Shown: piece by piece, positions 32,889 through 41,728 of the stretch
Position numbering within the stretch: position 1 is the stretch's first letter
How the letters are laid out: each line of letters begins with the position of its first letter
Assembly: GCA_045106475.1 (NCBI GenBank)
Contig: JBGCEO010000050.1
Span: forward strand, 1 to 64,000
Direction: 5' to 3'
Length of the DNA stretch: 64,000 nt
From: Granulosicoccus sp045106475
Lineage (GTDB): Bacteria > Pseudomonadota > Gammaproteobacteria > Granulosicoccales > Granulosicoccaceae
Translations under genes and position numbers: made by a program
The notes under the pieces: generated by a model
Seen by the model: the letters and a program-made list of their open reading frames with translations, nothing else
What the model was told of the DNA's origin: nothing
Database searches by the model: none

Positions 32889-33048
32889 AACGACTGAACG
32901 GATGTGCTGGTTGCCCGTGTTGCATCGGCCGAAAGTACTAGATGTAAATCGGTCAAAGGACTGAGGTAAATTGAGCCCTATTTCCGATGTGCGAGAATAG
33001 CGAACGATCGATCATAAGCGCTCCTAATCAAAGACGGAAGCCATTCCA

Positions 33049-33744
33049 TTGAACGCTCAAATAAACAAGCAAAGCTTGGACGAACGTAACCAAGTCGACA
33101 GCAAGCAAACCCGTATCAAAACAGATCGCACAGCTCGGATCTGGAATAGATTCGCAGATCGTTATGCTGCGAAACCCGTAGCCGACCAGGACGCTTACGC
33201 ATCCAAACTGGCAACTACACGTGAGTACCTGCACCCCGAAGCTTATGTGCTGGAACTCGGCTGTGGCACCGGTTCAACGGCACTTGCGCATGCCCCATAC
33301 GCAAAACACATAACTGCAACAGACATATCGCCACGAATGATCGAAATCGCACGTGCTAAGCAATCGGAAACAAACATCAACAATGTAGATTTCTCATGCG
33401 AAGCTATCAACGAACTCCGAGCCCATGACGCAAGCTTCGATGCAGTCATGATGCATAGCGTATTGCACTTGCTAGTGGACTGGCGTGTTCAATTACAGGA
33501 GGCGCACAGATTGCTAAAACCCGGCGGGGTTCTGGTAACAAACACTGTGTTCTTACAAGATGATGCAAGCTTCTTACGATGGGTGGCACCTATAGGGCAG
33601 CTCGTTGGATTAATTCCACCAATAAGTTTTTTTACGCGTAAGGAATTTGAGCAGAGCATTAACAATACAGGCTTTGAGATTGTAAAAAACTGGCAGCCGG
33701 GACCCAAGACTGGTGTGTTCATGATTGCGAGGAAATCCCTGTGA
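33049..33744 (+). CDS. Class I SAM-dependent methyltransferase
   Basis: The 231-residue protein has the SAM-binding motif VLELGCGTGSTALAHA, the acidic residue in ITATDISPRMIEIAR, and DASFDAVMMHSVLHLL and LLKPGGVLVTNT as later motifs. The start is a TTG with GGAAG eight bases upstream. The stop overlaps the start of the next gene (GTGA at 33741-33744). The substrate is not predictable; the short hydrophobic stretch LVGLIPPISFFTR recalls methyltransferases acting on small lipophilic molecules. Confidence 0.85.
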   Translation: MNAQINKQSLDERNQVDSKQTRIKTDRTARIWNRFADRYAAKPVADQDAYASKLATTREYLHPEAYVLELGCGTGSTALAHAPYAKHITATDISPRMIEIARAKQSETNINNVDFSCEAINELRAHDASFDAVMMHSVLHLLVDWRVQLQEAHRLLKPGGVLVTNTVFLQDDASFLRWVAPIGQLVGLIPPISFFTRKEFEQSINNTGFEIVKNWQPGPKTGVFMIARKSL

Positions 33745-34331
33745 TCAGTGAAAACAAAAGCAATCGACCTATGGCGTTAGTGAATGTATGCCAAGTGGCA
33801 ATCGCGATGACCGGCCTACTATGGTTGCACCAAGGCGCTATGCTTCAATTTGCGATAGCCGTTGTCGCACTAGCATTGACATTTCTACCCGGCAGAACCA
33901 TTCGAGACCCACTCCTGAGATACGCCTTTAGCTGTGTAACAGCCCTGCTACTCGCTGCGCATATTGTGTTTGGCATGCAACTAGGCTTGTACGAGACGTC
34001 CATGCTCTATGACAAAGTCATGCACATGATCGGATCAGGTGCAATAGCCGGCCTGCTGTTGCTGGCAATACACAGTTACTGCTCTCGTAACCAAGTTGTA
34101 CTGTCTTCCTGGCATTTTTCAGTACTCGTATTTTGCGGCACTCTAAGTGCAGGTACCCTATGGGAGATATTCGAGTTCACCATAGATCAGACAGGCATGT
34201 TTTACGCACAACGCGGACTGCAGGACACAATGATCGACTTGCTGGCAGATGCTGCTGGCGCAATTCTGCTGCTTGCACTGTTCGCGGTAGCGCACTTGCT
34301 TAAAGTTAAGACGGCACCACTTTCGCTTTAA
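33741..34331 (+). CDS. DUF2238-like polytopic membrane protein
   Basis: The 196-residue protein has about six hydrophobic segments. It carries the DUF2238/YjdF-like core: a polar YDKVMHMIGSGAIAG segment and later AGTLWEIFEFTIDQTG, QRGLQDTMIDLLADAAGA, with conserved His, Glu, Asp residues facing a membrane site. The GTG start overlaps the stop of the methyltransferase gene, so the two are coupled. The function of the family is unknown. The 210 bp after it contain nothing clear before the spondin genes. Confidence 0.75.
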   Translation: MISENKSNRPMALVNVCQVAIAMTGLLWLHQGAMLQFAIAVVALALTFLPGRTIRDPLLRYAFSCVTALLLAAHIVFGMQLGLYETSMLYDKVMHMIGSGAIAGLLLLAIHSYCSRNQVVLSSWHFSVLVFCGTLSAGTLWEIFEFTIDQTGMFYAQRGLQDTMIDLLADAAGAILLLALFAVAHLLKVKTAPLSL

Positions 34332-34542
34332 CTCAAACTCGAATAGATTGCTTTCGTTAACTGGTTCGCGGCAAAGCCGATGCACTATACAGTCCATTAG
34401 TTAAAGTAACGCTTACCCTAACCAAATGGACGGTATAAACACGCATAGGAACTCGGCATAATGCAAGGGTGTTATTTCTAATAAATGATGTGAGCATATG
34501 CTCACACACTCTACCACCAGCAATCTGACGGGAAGGCAATTC

Positions 34543-35361
34543 ATGAAGCAACATGTTCGTACCTTAATAAAACTGGCTGTTGCATTTTCAGCCACCACAG
34601 CATCAGTGAGTGAGGCACGCACAGTCACGATGGAACTGACCAATCTGACTCACGGCATGTACTTTACGCCTAGGTTGGCCGCCGCACACGGTAGTGATTT
34701 TTCCATCTTTCAGGTTGGCGCAACAGCATCTCCAGGGTTAAGAACCATGGCAGAAACTGGTAGTCCGATGGTGTTAGCAGGTGAGGTACCAGGAGATGCA
34801 GTGTTTGCTGTTGATGCCAGTGGTGACAGTCCAACTATACAGGAAGGTGTGCCAAGAATACTCAGCCCGGGCAGTACGGCTATGATTGTGCTGGAGGATG
34901 TTCCCGACACCAATGTCTTGCTCTCCTTAGGTGCCATGCTAATGCCTACCAACGATGCAATTGTGGGTATGGATTCGTTTTCGCTTCCCGACGGCACAGG
35001 TAGCTATGAAATGTTTCTAAATGCTTATGACGTGGGCACGGAAGCCAACACGGAACTTGTATTACCCGAACCTTTACGCTCAATTCCAGAATGCAGTAGT
35101 AACGAAGACGAAAGCAATGCCAGCTGCAACAACAATAGCTATGTACCGTTTCATCCTGATGCATCTCAGTCAGGATTTTTCGGCGTCGGGTCTGACGGTT
35201 CCGGAGTCGTATCAGCGTCTTCCGCTGAAACCAACGTTGTGCACATACATGCCGGAATCATCGGCGATTTCACCAACACTGGTGGCGCTAGTGATTTGAA
35301 TTCGTCATTTCATCGCTGGTTGAATCCGGTAGGGCGCATCCGTATCACGGTTGCTGAATAA
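34543..35361 (+). CDS. Exported spondin-domain protein
   Basis: The protein has about 272 residues. The ATG at 34543, with GGAAGG upstream, gives a signal peptide (about residues 1-23, ending SEA). The mature part matches the spondin_N-type domain: VTMELTNLTHGMYFTPRLAAAHG, IFQVGATASPGLRTMAETG, and a terminal block with HIHAGI and VGRIRITV. Bacterial spondin-domain proteins are exported and of unknown role. The next gene, 16 bp downstream, is a paralogue with a lipoprotein signal. Cysteines in a small acidic loop (CSSNEDESNASC) may form a disulfide. Confidence 0.82.
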   Translation: MKQHVRTLIKLAVAFSATTASVSEARTVTMELTNLTHGMYFTPRLAAAHGSDFSIFQVGATASPGLRTMAETGSPMVLAGEVPGDAVFAVDASGDSPTIQEGVPRILSPGSTAMIVLEDVPDTNVLLSLGAMLMPTNDAIVGMDSFSLPDGTGSYEMFLNAYDVGTEANTELVLPEPLRSIPECSSNEDESNASCNNNSYVPFHPDASQSGFFGVGSDGSGVVSASSAETNVVHIHAGIIGDFTNTGGASDLNSSFHRWLNPVGRIRITVAE

Positions 35362-35377
35362 AACCGAGGACGCAACC

Positions 35378-36121
35378 ATGACCGAATCATTAATAAAAAC
35401 ATGTGTAGCAGCACTCTTTACCTTAAGTGTTGCAGCTTGCAGTAGCTCCAGCAACAATGCGGGCTCACCCGACCCTGCTCCAGGTGATAACGAAAATCCA
35501 ATCACTCAGCAATATGAGGTGACACTGACCAATTTAACAGGCGGGCAGGTTTTTTCAGAGCCAGCAATGATACTTCACCCGAATACAGATACCTTTTGGC
35601 AAATCGGGCAGACCGCCAGTAGCGAGCTGGAAGCACTAGCTGAATCAGGTGAAACGACGGGTATATCCAACTTAGCAGATAGTATGTCCTATCCTTTTGT
35701 AAATGCCGATACTTCAATTGCCCCAGGCGCGATGCAGACTCTCAGCATCACCACAACCGCGGCTGCAAACGATGTGTTAACGATACTCACCAGACTTGAG
35801 TCAACCAATGATGGATTTACAGGCGTAAACGCAATTAGTCTCTCTGATTTATCCGAACCGGGTCAATCTATGTCAATCGATCGATGGGCACTGGATTCGG
35901 GGACAGAGAAAAATCTCGAATCTACCAATCTCGGTAGTCTTAGCGACGACAGACCTTCAGAGCCTAATGATGTCATCGGTAGCGAGTTCAATTATGTAAC
36001 AGTGCATCCAGGTGTGATCACAGAAATTGAGCCAATACCAGACAATACTTCGCAACTGAATAGATCTCGCAAGTTTGACAACCCAGTCATCCGAATTCGA
36101 ATCACTCGGGTTGAAGGTTAA
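35378..36121 (+). CDS. Spondin-domain lipoprotein
   Basis: The protein has about 247 residues. The ATG at 35378 has GAGG eight bases upstream and gives a lipoprotein signal with lipobox VAAC (Cys at about residue 21). The mature part is related to the upstream protein: YEVTLTNLTGGQVFSEPAMILH, WQIGQTASSELEALAESG, STNDGFTGVNAI and a terminal VTVHPGV and IRIRITRVE. Together they form a tandem exported pair, one soluble and one membrane-anchored. No enzymatic motif is seen. A surface or matrix-binding role is possible but unproven. Confidence 0.85.
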   Translation: MTESLIKTCVAALFTLSVAACSSSSNNAGSPDPAPGDNENPITQQYEVTLTNLTGGQVFSEPAMILHPNTDTFWQIGQTASSELEALAESGETTGISNLADSMSYPFVNADTSIAPGAMQTLSITTTAAANDVLTILTRLESTNDGFTGVNAISLSDLSEPGQSMSIDRWALDSGTEKNLESTNLGSLSDDRPSEPNDVIGSEFNYVTVHPGVITEIEPIPDNTSQLNRSRKFDNPVIRIRITRVEG

Positions 36122-36153
36122 GTTTAAAAATTAACACTATCGCTCTGCCTAAC

Positions 36154-36183
36154 AAAGGTCAGCCGCTCTCGCGGTTGGCCTTT
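36154..36183. terminator. Bidirectional stem-loop between convergent genes
   Basis: AAAGGTCAGCCGC (36154-36166) pairs with GCGGTTGGCCTTT (36171-36183) over 13 bases with two G-T wobbles and a four-base loop, flanked by A- and T-tracts on the two sides. It lies between the spondin lipoprotein and DUF305 genes, which converge here. Confidence 0.85.
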
Positions 36184-36190
36184 CAGGTTC

Positions 36191-36808
36191 TCAACCATCA
36201 ATCAATTTATAAGGCCCTGCCAGCAGCAAGTCATATTGATAGATTTCATAGCTCTGGGTCTTGACCTGGCTCTTTGCCAAGCGAATTACTTTGTTCGACG
36301 ATGCTAGAGCTGTAGCTTCGCTAGCCATCAATACGCCGCCTTGATGATGCGCCCGCATAAGCTCTAGCCATCTCCGACCTCGATCTACACCCGTGAATGT
36401 GGACAGATCAAGTAATTGCTGGCTGCTTGCGTAGCCAGGCATATTCTCTAATGCTGTTCCTTGTTGATCGTTCGTGCACAACATCCACGCCATGACTTTG
36501 GACGGTGGAACCGTAGAGGCACCCCAGTCACTTAACCAGGCACGCATCTGACCTACCTCCATTGCCTGATTCTGCAGCACCTCGGCAGCAGCAGCCTGGA
36601 CTGCGTCCCCTGTGTCCCTGCCTAGCACTCGTTGACACATATCGAGTGCCTGCATGTGATGAACAGTCATGTCACGACAGAATCCGATGTCTGCCTCCGT
36701 CACACCATCGGGACTAAGCGTAGTTTCATCTGAAGTAGCCGAACCAAGGAGAAGCGCGCTTGAACATACTGTAGCAGCGGCGACAAACAGTCGTCGACTA
36801 TGGCTCAT
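36191..36808 (-). CDS. DUF305 family exported protein
   Basis: The 205-residue protein has an N-terminal signal sequence (about residues 1-26). Two DUF305 helical motifs are seen: FCRDMTVHHMQALDMCQR and LELMRAHHQGGVLMASEA, each with paired histidines and acidic residues that could bind metal. Family members often sit near copper or other metal genes. The start overlaps the stop of the YHYH gene (ATGA at 36805-36808), so they are co-expressed. A periplasmic metal-binding role is likely but not proven. Confidence 0.85.
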   Translation of the reverse strand: MSHSRRLFVAAATVCSSALLLGSATSDETTLSPDGVTEADIGFCRDMTVHHMQALDMCQRVLGRDTGDAVQAAAAEVLQNQAMEVGQMRAWLSDWGASTVPPSKVMAWMLCTNDQQGTALENMPGYASSQQLLDLSTFTGVDRGRRWLELMRAHHQGGVLMASEATALASSNKVIRLAKSQVKTQSYEIYQYDLLLAGPYKLIDG

Positions 36809-37719
36809 CTCGCACCACCCGGGCCGGTAGGCGCCTCAATTTCAACCACGCCACGGTAGCACGCCAATGTGTACGGAAAACTATCTGTCGTATAGTAGGC
36901 ATAGTTTCCGTTGACATCAGTCCTACCATTGCACTGATCTAAATCACCTGATCCTTCTGCGTAGCTGTGAGCCGAGAACGTATCGGTTGCGAACAGCGAT
37001 GCGTCGCTGAGAAACCATGATGATGTGTACTGAAAGTTGCCTGAATAAATCGGATAACCATCAAATGCATAACCAAATAACTGCGGCTCTACTGAAGCCT
37101 CTTCCTCAGAGAACAAGCAAACATCACTGCCGTTTACATCGAATAGATGATAATGATAACCGGTAGGACCATTGTGACCACCACATTCAGTAAAACCACC
37201 AGGACGTGAATTTACATCGCCACCCGGACCTTCTGTCGCTGCATAGATTGGAATTCCGTTTATAGCAATTCCTATTGGACCAATCACTGGCACAGCTGTC
37301 GGAGTTTGTGCAACGATCGGCGTTGCTGGGATGACGTACTCTGAGTCAAATTCACCGGGTACACCCGGCGATGTTTCGATGTACGGAAAATCCGGTATCG
37401 AGTTCGAACGGACCACAATCTCTTCCCCCGAACAGGCAGCACTTACTTCAGGATCTGGCAAATCGTCATTGGCAGAGCCCTTTGTTACAAATTGAGTGGC
37501 AATCTCATCGCATGAGAAGGTAGCAGCGGCGATCACATCCTCTGGGTTAACTGGATCTGTAACAGTAGGCACAGATGATTCTGTGGAGTCTGTTTCACCC
37601 CCCTCCACTTCGGAATTCTCATTTGAGCTACAACCGTGGATACCTATCGCCATAAGCACCAGTATTCCGAGGGTGAACCTATGCTTTGAAGTAGTCATTT
37701 TCGTTTGGGTTAGTATCAT
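36805..37719 (-). CDS. YHYH-domain lipoprotein
   Basis: The protein has about 304 residues. The N-terminus is a lipoprotein signal with Cys in IHGC. The C-terminal two thirds hold a YHYH domain: GIAINGIPIYA, CGGHNGPTGYHYHLF, FGYAFDGYPIYS and later SHSYAEGSGDLDQCNGR with NGNYAYYTTDSFPYTLACYRG. The domain is found in exported proteins, often with DUF305 proteins, and is thought to bind metal; no reaction is established. The ATG at 37719 has AGGA about nine bases upstream. The Asn/Ser/Glu-rich linker after the lipobox is typical of surface lipoproteins. Confidence 0.87.
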   Translation of the reverse strand: MILTQTKMTTSKHRFTLGILVLMAIGIHGCSSNENSEVEGGETDSTESSVPTVTDPVNPEDVIAAATFSCDEIATQFVTKGSANDDLPDPEVSAACSGEEIVVRSNSIPDFPYIETSPGVPGEFDSEYVIPATPIVAQTPTAVPVIGPIGIAINGIPIYAATEGPGGDVNSRPGGFTECGGHNGPTGYHYHLFDVNGSDVCLFSEEEASVEPQLFGYAFDGYPIYSGNFQYTSSWFLSDASLFATDTFSAHSYAEGSGDLDQCNGRTDVNGNYAYYTTDSFPYTLACYRGVVEIEAPTGPGGAR

Positions 37720-38305
37720 TTCAGTTTTTCCTGGTTAGCTATTAATGACCCAGTGGCTTAACTTTTGACCAGCCAGCAGATTGACAGTTGTTCGTCATCA
37801 GCTGTGGTTTTCATAGCACTGTCGACAATGCGGTTAACCCTAGCAGTCCAGTGACGATAGAATTGAGGAATAAATGTGCAATTCTAAGTGTGACGAACAA
37901 TCAGACCGGCAGGTTTGAACATTCAACGAAGCAATTCTCACGTTGCAATATCAAAACCTTGCCCGGATAGTCATGCGTTAGCTACGCGCAGAGAACATCA
38001 GTAACATCTAAGCCAAAAGCTATGAATACCAAACAGGTCAACACTTAAACTCTGATGAAAGCTGCTGCATACACGCATCTGATTTAGGCGCGCCCCACCA
38101 TACTGCTGTCACTACCCTTAAGCTCAGATACCTACACGCCGTAGATGCGCAGGTGAATATTACCCTCGTTCACCAGTAGTAGTGAAAGGCGATCGAGCTC
38201 GTAATGATTGATGCTTTAGGCATGCAAAAAGAAACCTACACATGAAAGCGTAAAGGTCGATTTAAACGCTTTTACTCGCACACTTAAAACCGTTAGGGGA
38301 TCTCT
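37720..38305. other. Gene-poor intergenic region
   Basis: About 590 bp between divergent genes. No open frame has both a start with a ribosome-binding site and domain signal. A weak hairpin (AAAGCGT at 38245-38251 and ACGCTTT at 38266-38272) lies just upstream of the gene at 38306. It should hold the promoters of both flanking genes. Confidence 0.5.
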
Positions 38306-38644
38306 ATGTCAAATCCAAATGAAATCATTGTTACGATTAAACAGCAGGAATGCTGTACCAAAACACTGAGTGACATAAAGCATGTCCTTGAGACCGGTAA
38401 ATTGATTCAGGGAGTACTAAAAATCGCACCGTTCGCACTGTTATTTGGTCTGAAATTAAAACCTTCAGCTGTCAGTACCATTTCATTTTTTCGCCGAGAC
38501 ATGAATGAAATGTCAAAAACGGTAGCCGCGGCTAACAAAATCTCCAAGGCTAAATGCAGACAGCTGTGCCAATTTCATCAATTAAAGCATCGTGGTGGCC
38601 CGGAAAAAATCTTCTGGCAAGAACTGGAAAAAACCTTTATCTAA
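38306..38644 (+). CDS. Small hypothetical protein
   Basis: A 112-residue protein that I do not recognise. It starts MSNPNEIIVTIKQQECC and has a hydrophobic middle (IAPFALLFGLKLKP) and a basic C-terminal third with CRQLCQFH. Four cysteines occur as one adjacent pair and one CxxxC pair. The start is well supported by AGGGGA seven bases upstream, and a strong terminator follows, so it is probably a real single-gene unit. A DNA- or metal-binding role is possible but not shown. Confidence 0.6.
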   Translation: MSNPNEIIVTIKQQECCTKTLSDIKHVLETGKLIQGVLKIAPFALLFGLKLKPSAVSTISFFRRDMNEMSKTVAAANKISKAKCRQLCQFHQLKHRGGPEKIFWQELEKTFI

Positions 38645-38688
38645 ACTAATCCAGAAAACTGGCTTGAATTCTTTCCAGCTTAAAACAG

Positions 38689-38723
38689 AGGCCGGCCCCT
38701 GTATAAAAACAGGGGCCGGGCCT
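38689..38723. terminator. Strong G-C stem-loop between convergent genes
   Basis: AGGCCGGCCCCTG (38689-38701) pairs with CAGGGGCCGGGCCT (38710-38723) with one bulged base and a loop TATAAAAA. It lies after the hypothetical gene and 11 bp before the end of the opposing TrpD2-like gene. Confidence 0.88.
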
Positions 38724-38733
38724 AGAACCATCG

Positions 38734-39834
38734 CTAGGCCTGAAAATGCCGTTTTGCAGTACCGTTACTCAACACAGTTCGAATCTGCTCAGCACCCTCT
38801 GCCAACGTGCTGGTTTTATTAAGTCCATGCAGTATTACCGCACCCGAATAAACCAGGGAATCTCGGGTATAGCCCTCATCGCCCTCGAGCGCAGCAAGAC
38901 CTATCTGTGCAGCATACTCTGCCAGCTCTCTGGCGAACGGATTCTCCGGGGCTTTGACTGAACGAATAGAATCATTAACAAGATGTTCGGGCAATGGAAC
39001 AGCTCTTTCCTTGCGCTCAATCCCAAATATTTCGGGATTAATATCTACTTGTTTAAGCTGCTCTCCATCCTCGCTGACAAAATATCGAGCTGCTTGCGTA
39101 AGCGAGGGAACAATCCCTCCTTCAACGCCTCGCACCAGTATCGATGTGGCAAATCCTCCAACCTTAGCCAACCTGGCATAGATGGGCGGATAAGGCTTGT
39201 GCACAAATCCCGTTACCAGGTGTGATCTTCCAGCGGGACGCATACTGTTTACTGCTACTTCTATCGTTGTCAGACAGGGCCGTTTCACGATACGTGTGCG
39301 TAGATCGGTTAACGCCGCGAGTTCGGGGGCAAGTTGCATCTGCGACAAGTAGGCCCAGCCACAGTGTTCGTTTTCTAATGCTTTAGCAGCCGCCAAACGG
39401 TCCGCAGGTATATTTAAGCCCGCGCACTGCAGCACAGTTTCATGGCTCGCACCAAATTTCGGGCCCATCGATCTTACGCCATGCGTAAGTACTTTCAGGC
39501 CACAGGCAGCCAGGACTGCTGGTAAGAAAGGGGCTGCGGGTGTACCGCGCAAATAACCATCATAGGGATCTACCAAGGTGATCAATTCATCAACTGCTAC
39601 CCCTTGTGGGGTGATCCCGTCGTGTATGGCATTGAGAATACCCGCCAACTCATCATCAGTTTCACGCTTCATACGCAAAGCGATCAAAAAGATGCCTGCT
39701 TGTACCTCATCTGCTTGCCCCTCGAGAATGATTCGCATTGCATGCTGTGCTTCTTCCAGCGATAAATCCTTGCTCAAGGTCGGGCCTGTAGCTATGCGCT
39801 GCAGCACATCTCGCATAAATTCCGAATTAGTCAT
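38734..39834 (-). CDS. TrpD2/YbiB-type glycosyltransferase family 3 protein
   Basis: The 366-residue protein has the fold of anthranilate phosphoribosyltransferase: a helical N-domain (LSLEEAQHAMRIILEGQADEVQAGIFLIALRMKRET) and a nucleoside-phosphorylase-like core (DPYDGYLRGTPAAPFLPAVLAACG, THGVRSMGPKFGASHETVL). The GTGDxxxTxN phosphate motif of true TrpD is absent, so this is the TrpD2/YbiB paralogue group, of which E. coli YbiB binds DNA. It is divergent from cysG, an association I recall from other proteobacteria. A role in tryptophan synthesis is unlikely. Confidence 0.8.
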   Translation of the reverse strand: MTNSEFMRDVLQRIATGPTLSKDLSLEEAQHAMRIILEGQADEVQAGIFLIALRMKRETDDELAGILNAIHDGITPQGVAVDELITLVDPYDGYLRGTPAAPFLPAVLAACGLKVLTHGVRSMGPKFGASHETVLQCAGLNIPADRLAAAKALENEHCGWAYLSQMQLAPELAALTDLRTRIVKRPCLTTIEVAVNSMRPAGRSHLVTGFVHKPYPPIYARLAKVGGFATSILVRGVEGGIVPSLTQAARYFVSEDGEQLKQVDINPEIFGIERKERAVPLPEHLVNDSIRSVKAPENPFARELAEYAAQIGLAALEGDEGYTRDSLVYSGAVILHGLNKTSTLAEGAEQIRTVLSNGTAKRHFQA

Positions 39835-40009
39835 CTTGGTGTTCAGTTGGCGGCAGCTCGAAGGAAAAGCAGTTTATGCAGGTGAGTAGTTTATAGTATT
39901 AAGCTAGACGTTTATCATACCCTCATCAGTCTCTGAGTACAGACTCATCAGCACACAACATACACATAACTTTCCAGCGTTTCTGTCGCTTGCAGGGCGC
40001 AAGGTCCTC

Positions 40010-41350
40010 TTGGTTGGCGGTGGAGCTGACGCTGCGCGAAAAGCAACAAGACTCGTGGGTTGCGGTGCTCAACTTGAGGTGGTGGCAACCGAACTAGATG
40101 CTGCTCTGCAAGCGCTGCTAGACAATCAACAGCTGGTTCATCACAAGCGAGAATGGCTATCAGCAGATCTACAACAAGCATCTCTAGTGGTAGCGGCCTC
40201 AGGAGATACTAAAACCGACCTGGCAATATGTGAACAAGCGCATGCTATAGGGTGCTGGGTGAATGTTGCCAACAAACCCGATATGAGCAGTTTTCTGATC
40301 CCGTCACTGATCGATCGATCGCCCTTGCTGGTTGCCGTCTCCAGCAGCGGTAGCTCTCCAGTATTGGCCAGGCTGCTAACCGCACGCATCGATGCTTTCC
40401 TTCCGCACACTTATAGTGAGTTGGGCAAGCTTGCCGATCGATATCGCGACATCATAGTTCAGAGAATTAGCGATTGGCGACAACGCCGCCGTTTCTGGGA
40501 ACGACTACTCAACGGTCGCGTTGGAGAAATGATTCTTCAAGGTCGCAGCGATCATATCGATACTGAACTCGAAACAGCCATCAGCGAATTCAACGAAGAG
40601 CGTCACGATGGTGAGGTGTATCTTGTGGGAGCAGGCCCAGGAGACCCCGACTTATTGAGCTTTAGAGCACTAAGACTGATGCAGCAGTGCGATGTAGTCC
40701 TGTACGATCGCCTTGTCTCCGAACCGATTATGGATCTGGTTAACAAGAGCGCAGAAAAAATCTATGTCGGCAAACAACGCAACAATCACGCAGTACCGCA
40801 AGAATCCATTAATGCTCAGCTCGTCAGTCAAGCCAGATCGGGCAAACGTGTTCTAAGATTGAAAGGTGGCGATCCTTTTATTTTCGGGCGTGGTGGCGAA
40901 GAGATCGATAGCCTGGCTGCCGACGGCATTGCCTTTCAGGTGGTACCCGGTGTCACAGCCGCCGCAGGTTGCGCAAGCTATGCAGGCATACCCCTCACAC
41001 ACAGAGACTACTCTCAGGCATGTCTGTTTGTAACCGGTCATTTAAGAGACGGCTCAGTGGATCTTGACTGGCCAGCATTGGCACGAAATCACCAGACCGT
41101 AGTCATCTATATGGGTTTGCTTGGGCTACCCATCATCTGTGAGCAACTGATAAAGCACGGTTTACCACCCTCTCATCCCATCGCCCTCGTTGCACAGGGT
41201 ACGCGCAGCAACCAACAGGTTCTAACAGGCACCTTGGATTCGCTGGCCGAAACAATTGATCAGCAAACTATCAAACCACCTACGCTTATCATCGTTGGCG
41301 AAGTGGTAAAACTGCGTGAAAAACTGGCCTGGTTTGAAGGGCGCACATAG
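40010..41350 (+). CDS. cysG: Siroheme synthase (multifunctional CysG), start codon unclear
   Basis: The product has about 447 residues as called, with an N-terminal precorrin-2 dehydrogenase/ferrochelatase part (VGGGADAARKATRL, ANKPDMSSFLIPSLIDRSPLLVAVSSSGSSPVLARLLTARI) and a C-terminal uroporphyrinogen-III methyltransferase (VYLVGAGPGDPDLLSFRALRLM, LKGGDPFIFGRGGEE, VVPGVTAAAGCASYAGIPLTHRDY). It makes siroheme for sulfite and nitrite reductases. The TTG at 40010 cuts into the Rossmann motif: the frame continues upstream with FPAFLSLAGRKVLL, the expected N-terminus, to about 39968. That stretch has no ATG, GTG or TTG before a stop at 39905. Either a rare start codon is used or the start is damaged. 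Confidence 0.9.
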   Translation: MVGGGADAARKATRLVGCGAQLEVVATELDAALQALLDNQQLVHHKREWLSADLQQASLVVAASGDTKTDLAICEQAHAIGCWVNVANKPDMSSFLIPSLIDRSPLLVAVSSSGSSPVLARLLTARIDAFLPHTYSELGKLADRYRDIIVQRISDWRQRRRFWERLLNGRVGEMILQGRSDHIDTELETAISEFNEERHDGEVYLVGAGPGDPDLLSFRALRLMQQCDVVLYDRLVSEPIMDLVNKSAEKIYVGKQRNNHAVPQESINAQLVSQARSGKRVLRLKGGDPFIFGRGGEEIDSLAADGIAFQVVPGVTAAAGCASYAGIPLTHRDYSQACLFVTGHLRDGSVDLDWPALARNHQTVVIYMGLLGLPIICEQLIKHGLPPSHPIALVAQGTRSNQQVLTGTLDSLAETIDQQTIKPPTLIIVGEVVKLREKLAWFEGRT

Positions 41351-41380
41351 GCTTGACGAACTCGAAAAAACTTAGCTGAT

Positions 41381-41707
41381 ATGCCTAGCCACACTAGTAA
41401 GACACATAAGCTTATGAGATTCGATCAGCTCAAAGCCGGTGCACCCCATCGTATAGAGCATAAGCAGCAAGGCCTGCTGCTTTGTAGAGTTGAAGACCAG
41501 GTTTATGCAGTTCATGACACTTGTACGCACGAGGACATTTCGCTGTCATTAGGTGCGCTTTGCGAGTACCGGCTACGCTGCCCCCTACATGGTAGTGAGT
41601 TTGACATACGCAATGGCAAGGTGCTCGATGAGCCTGCCGAGATCGACCTTGCAACGTTTGAAGTGTATGTCGAAGATGAGTGGATCTGTATTGATGATAG
41701 TGACTAG
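41381..41707 (+). CDS. Rieske-type [2Fe-2S] protein
   Basis: The 108-residue protein carries the Rieske pair CTHED and CPLHGSEFD 18 residues apart. A ligand set of two Cys and two His is complete. Length and form fit the stand-alone ferredoxin group or the small nitrite reductase subunit (NirD-like) group. It lies 30 bp after cysG in the same direction and is probably co-transcribed, so a role as an electron carrier or small subunit with a siroheme enzyme is likely. No nirB or sulfite reductase is in the window. The start could be 41381 or the ATG at 41414. Confidence 0.87.
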   Translation: MPSHTSKTHKLMRFDQLKAGAPHRIEHKQQGLLLCRVEDQVYAVHDTCTHEDISLSLGALCEYRLRCPLHGSEFDIRNGKVLDEPAEIDLATFEVYVEDEWICIDDSD

Positions 41708-41728
41708 TTAGGCTGTGAAACCCATAGC

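Noticed and set aside
38734..39834. Anthranilate phosphoribosyltransferase (trpD)
   Set aside because: The phosphate-binding motif typical of TrpD is not present and there are no trp genes nearby; it fits the TrpD2/YbiB group better.
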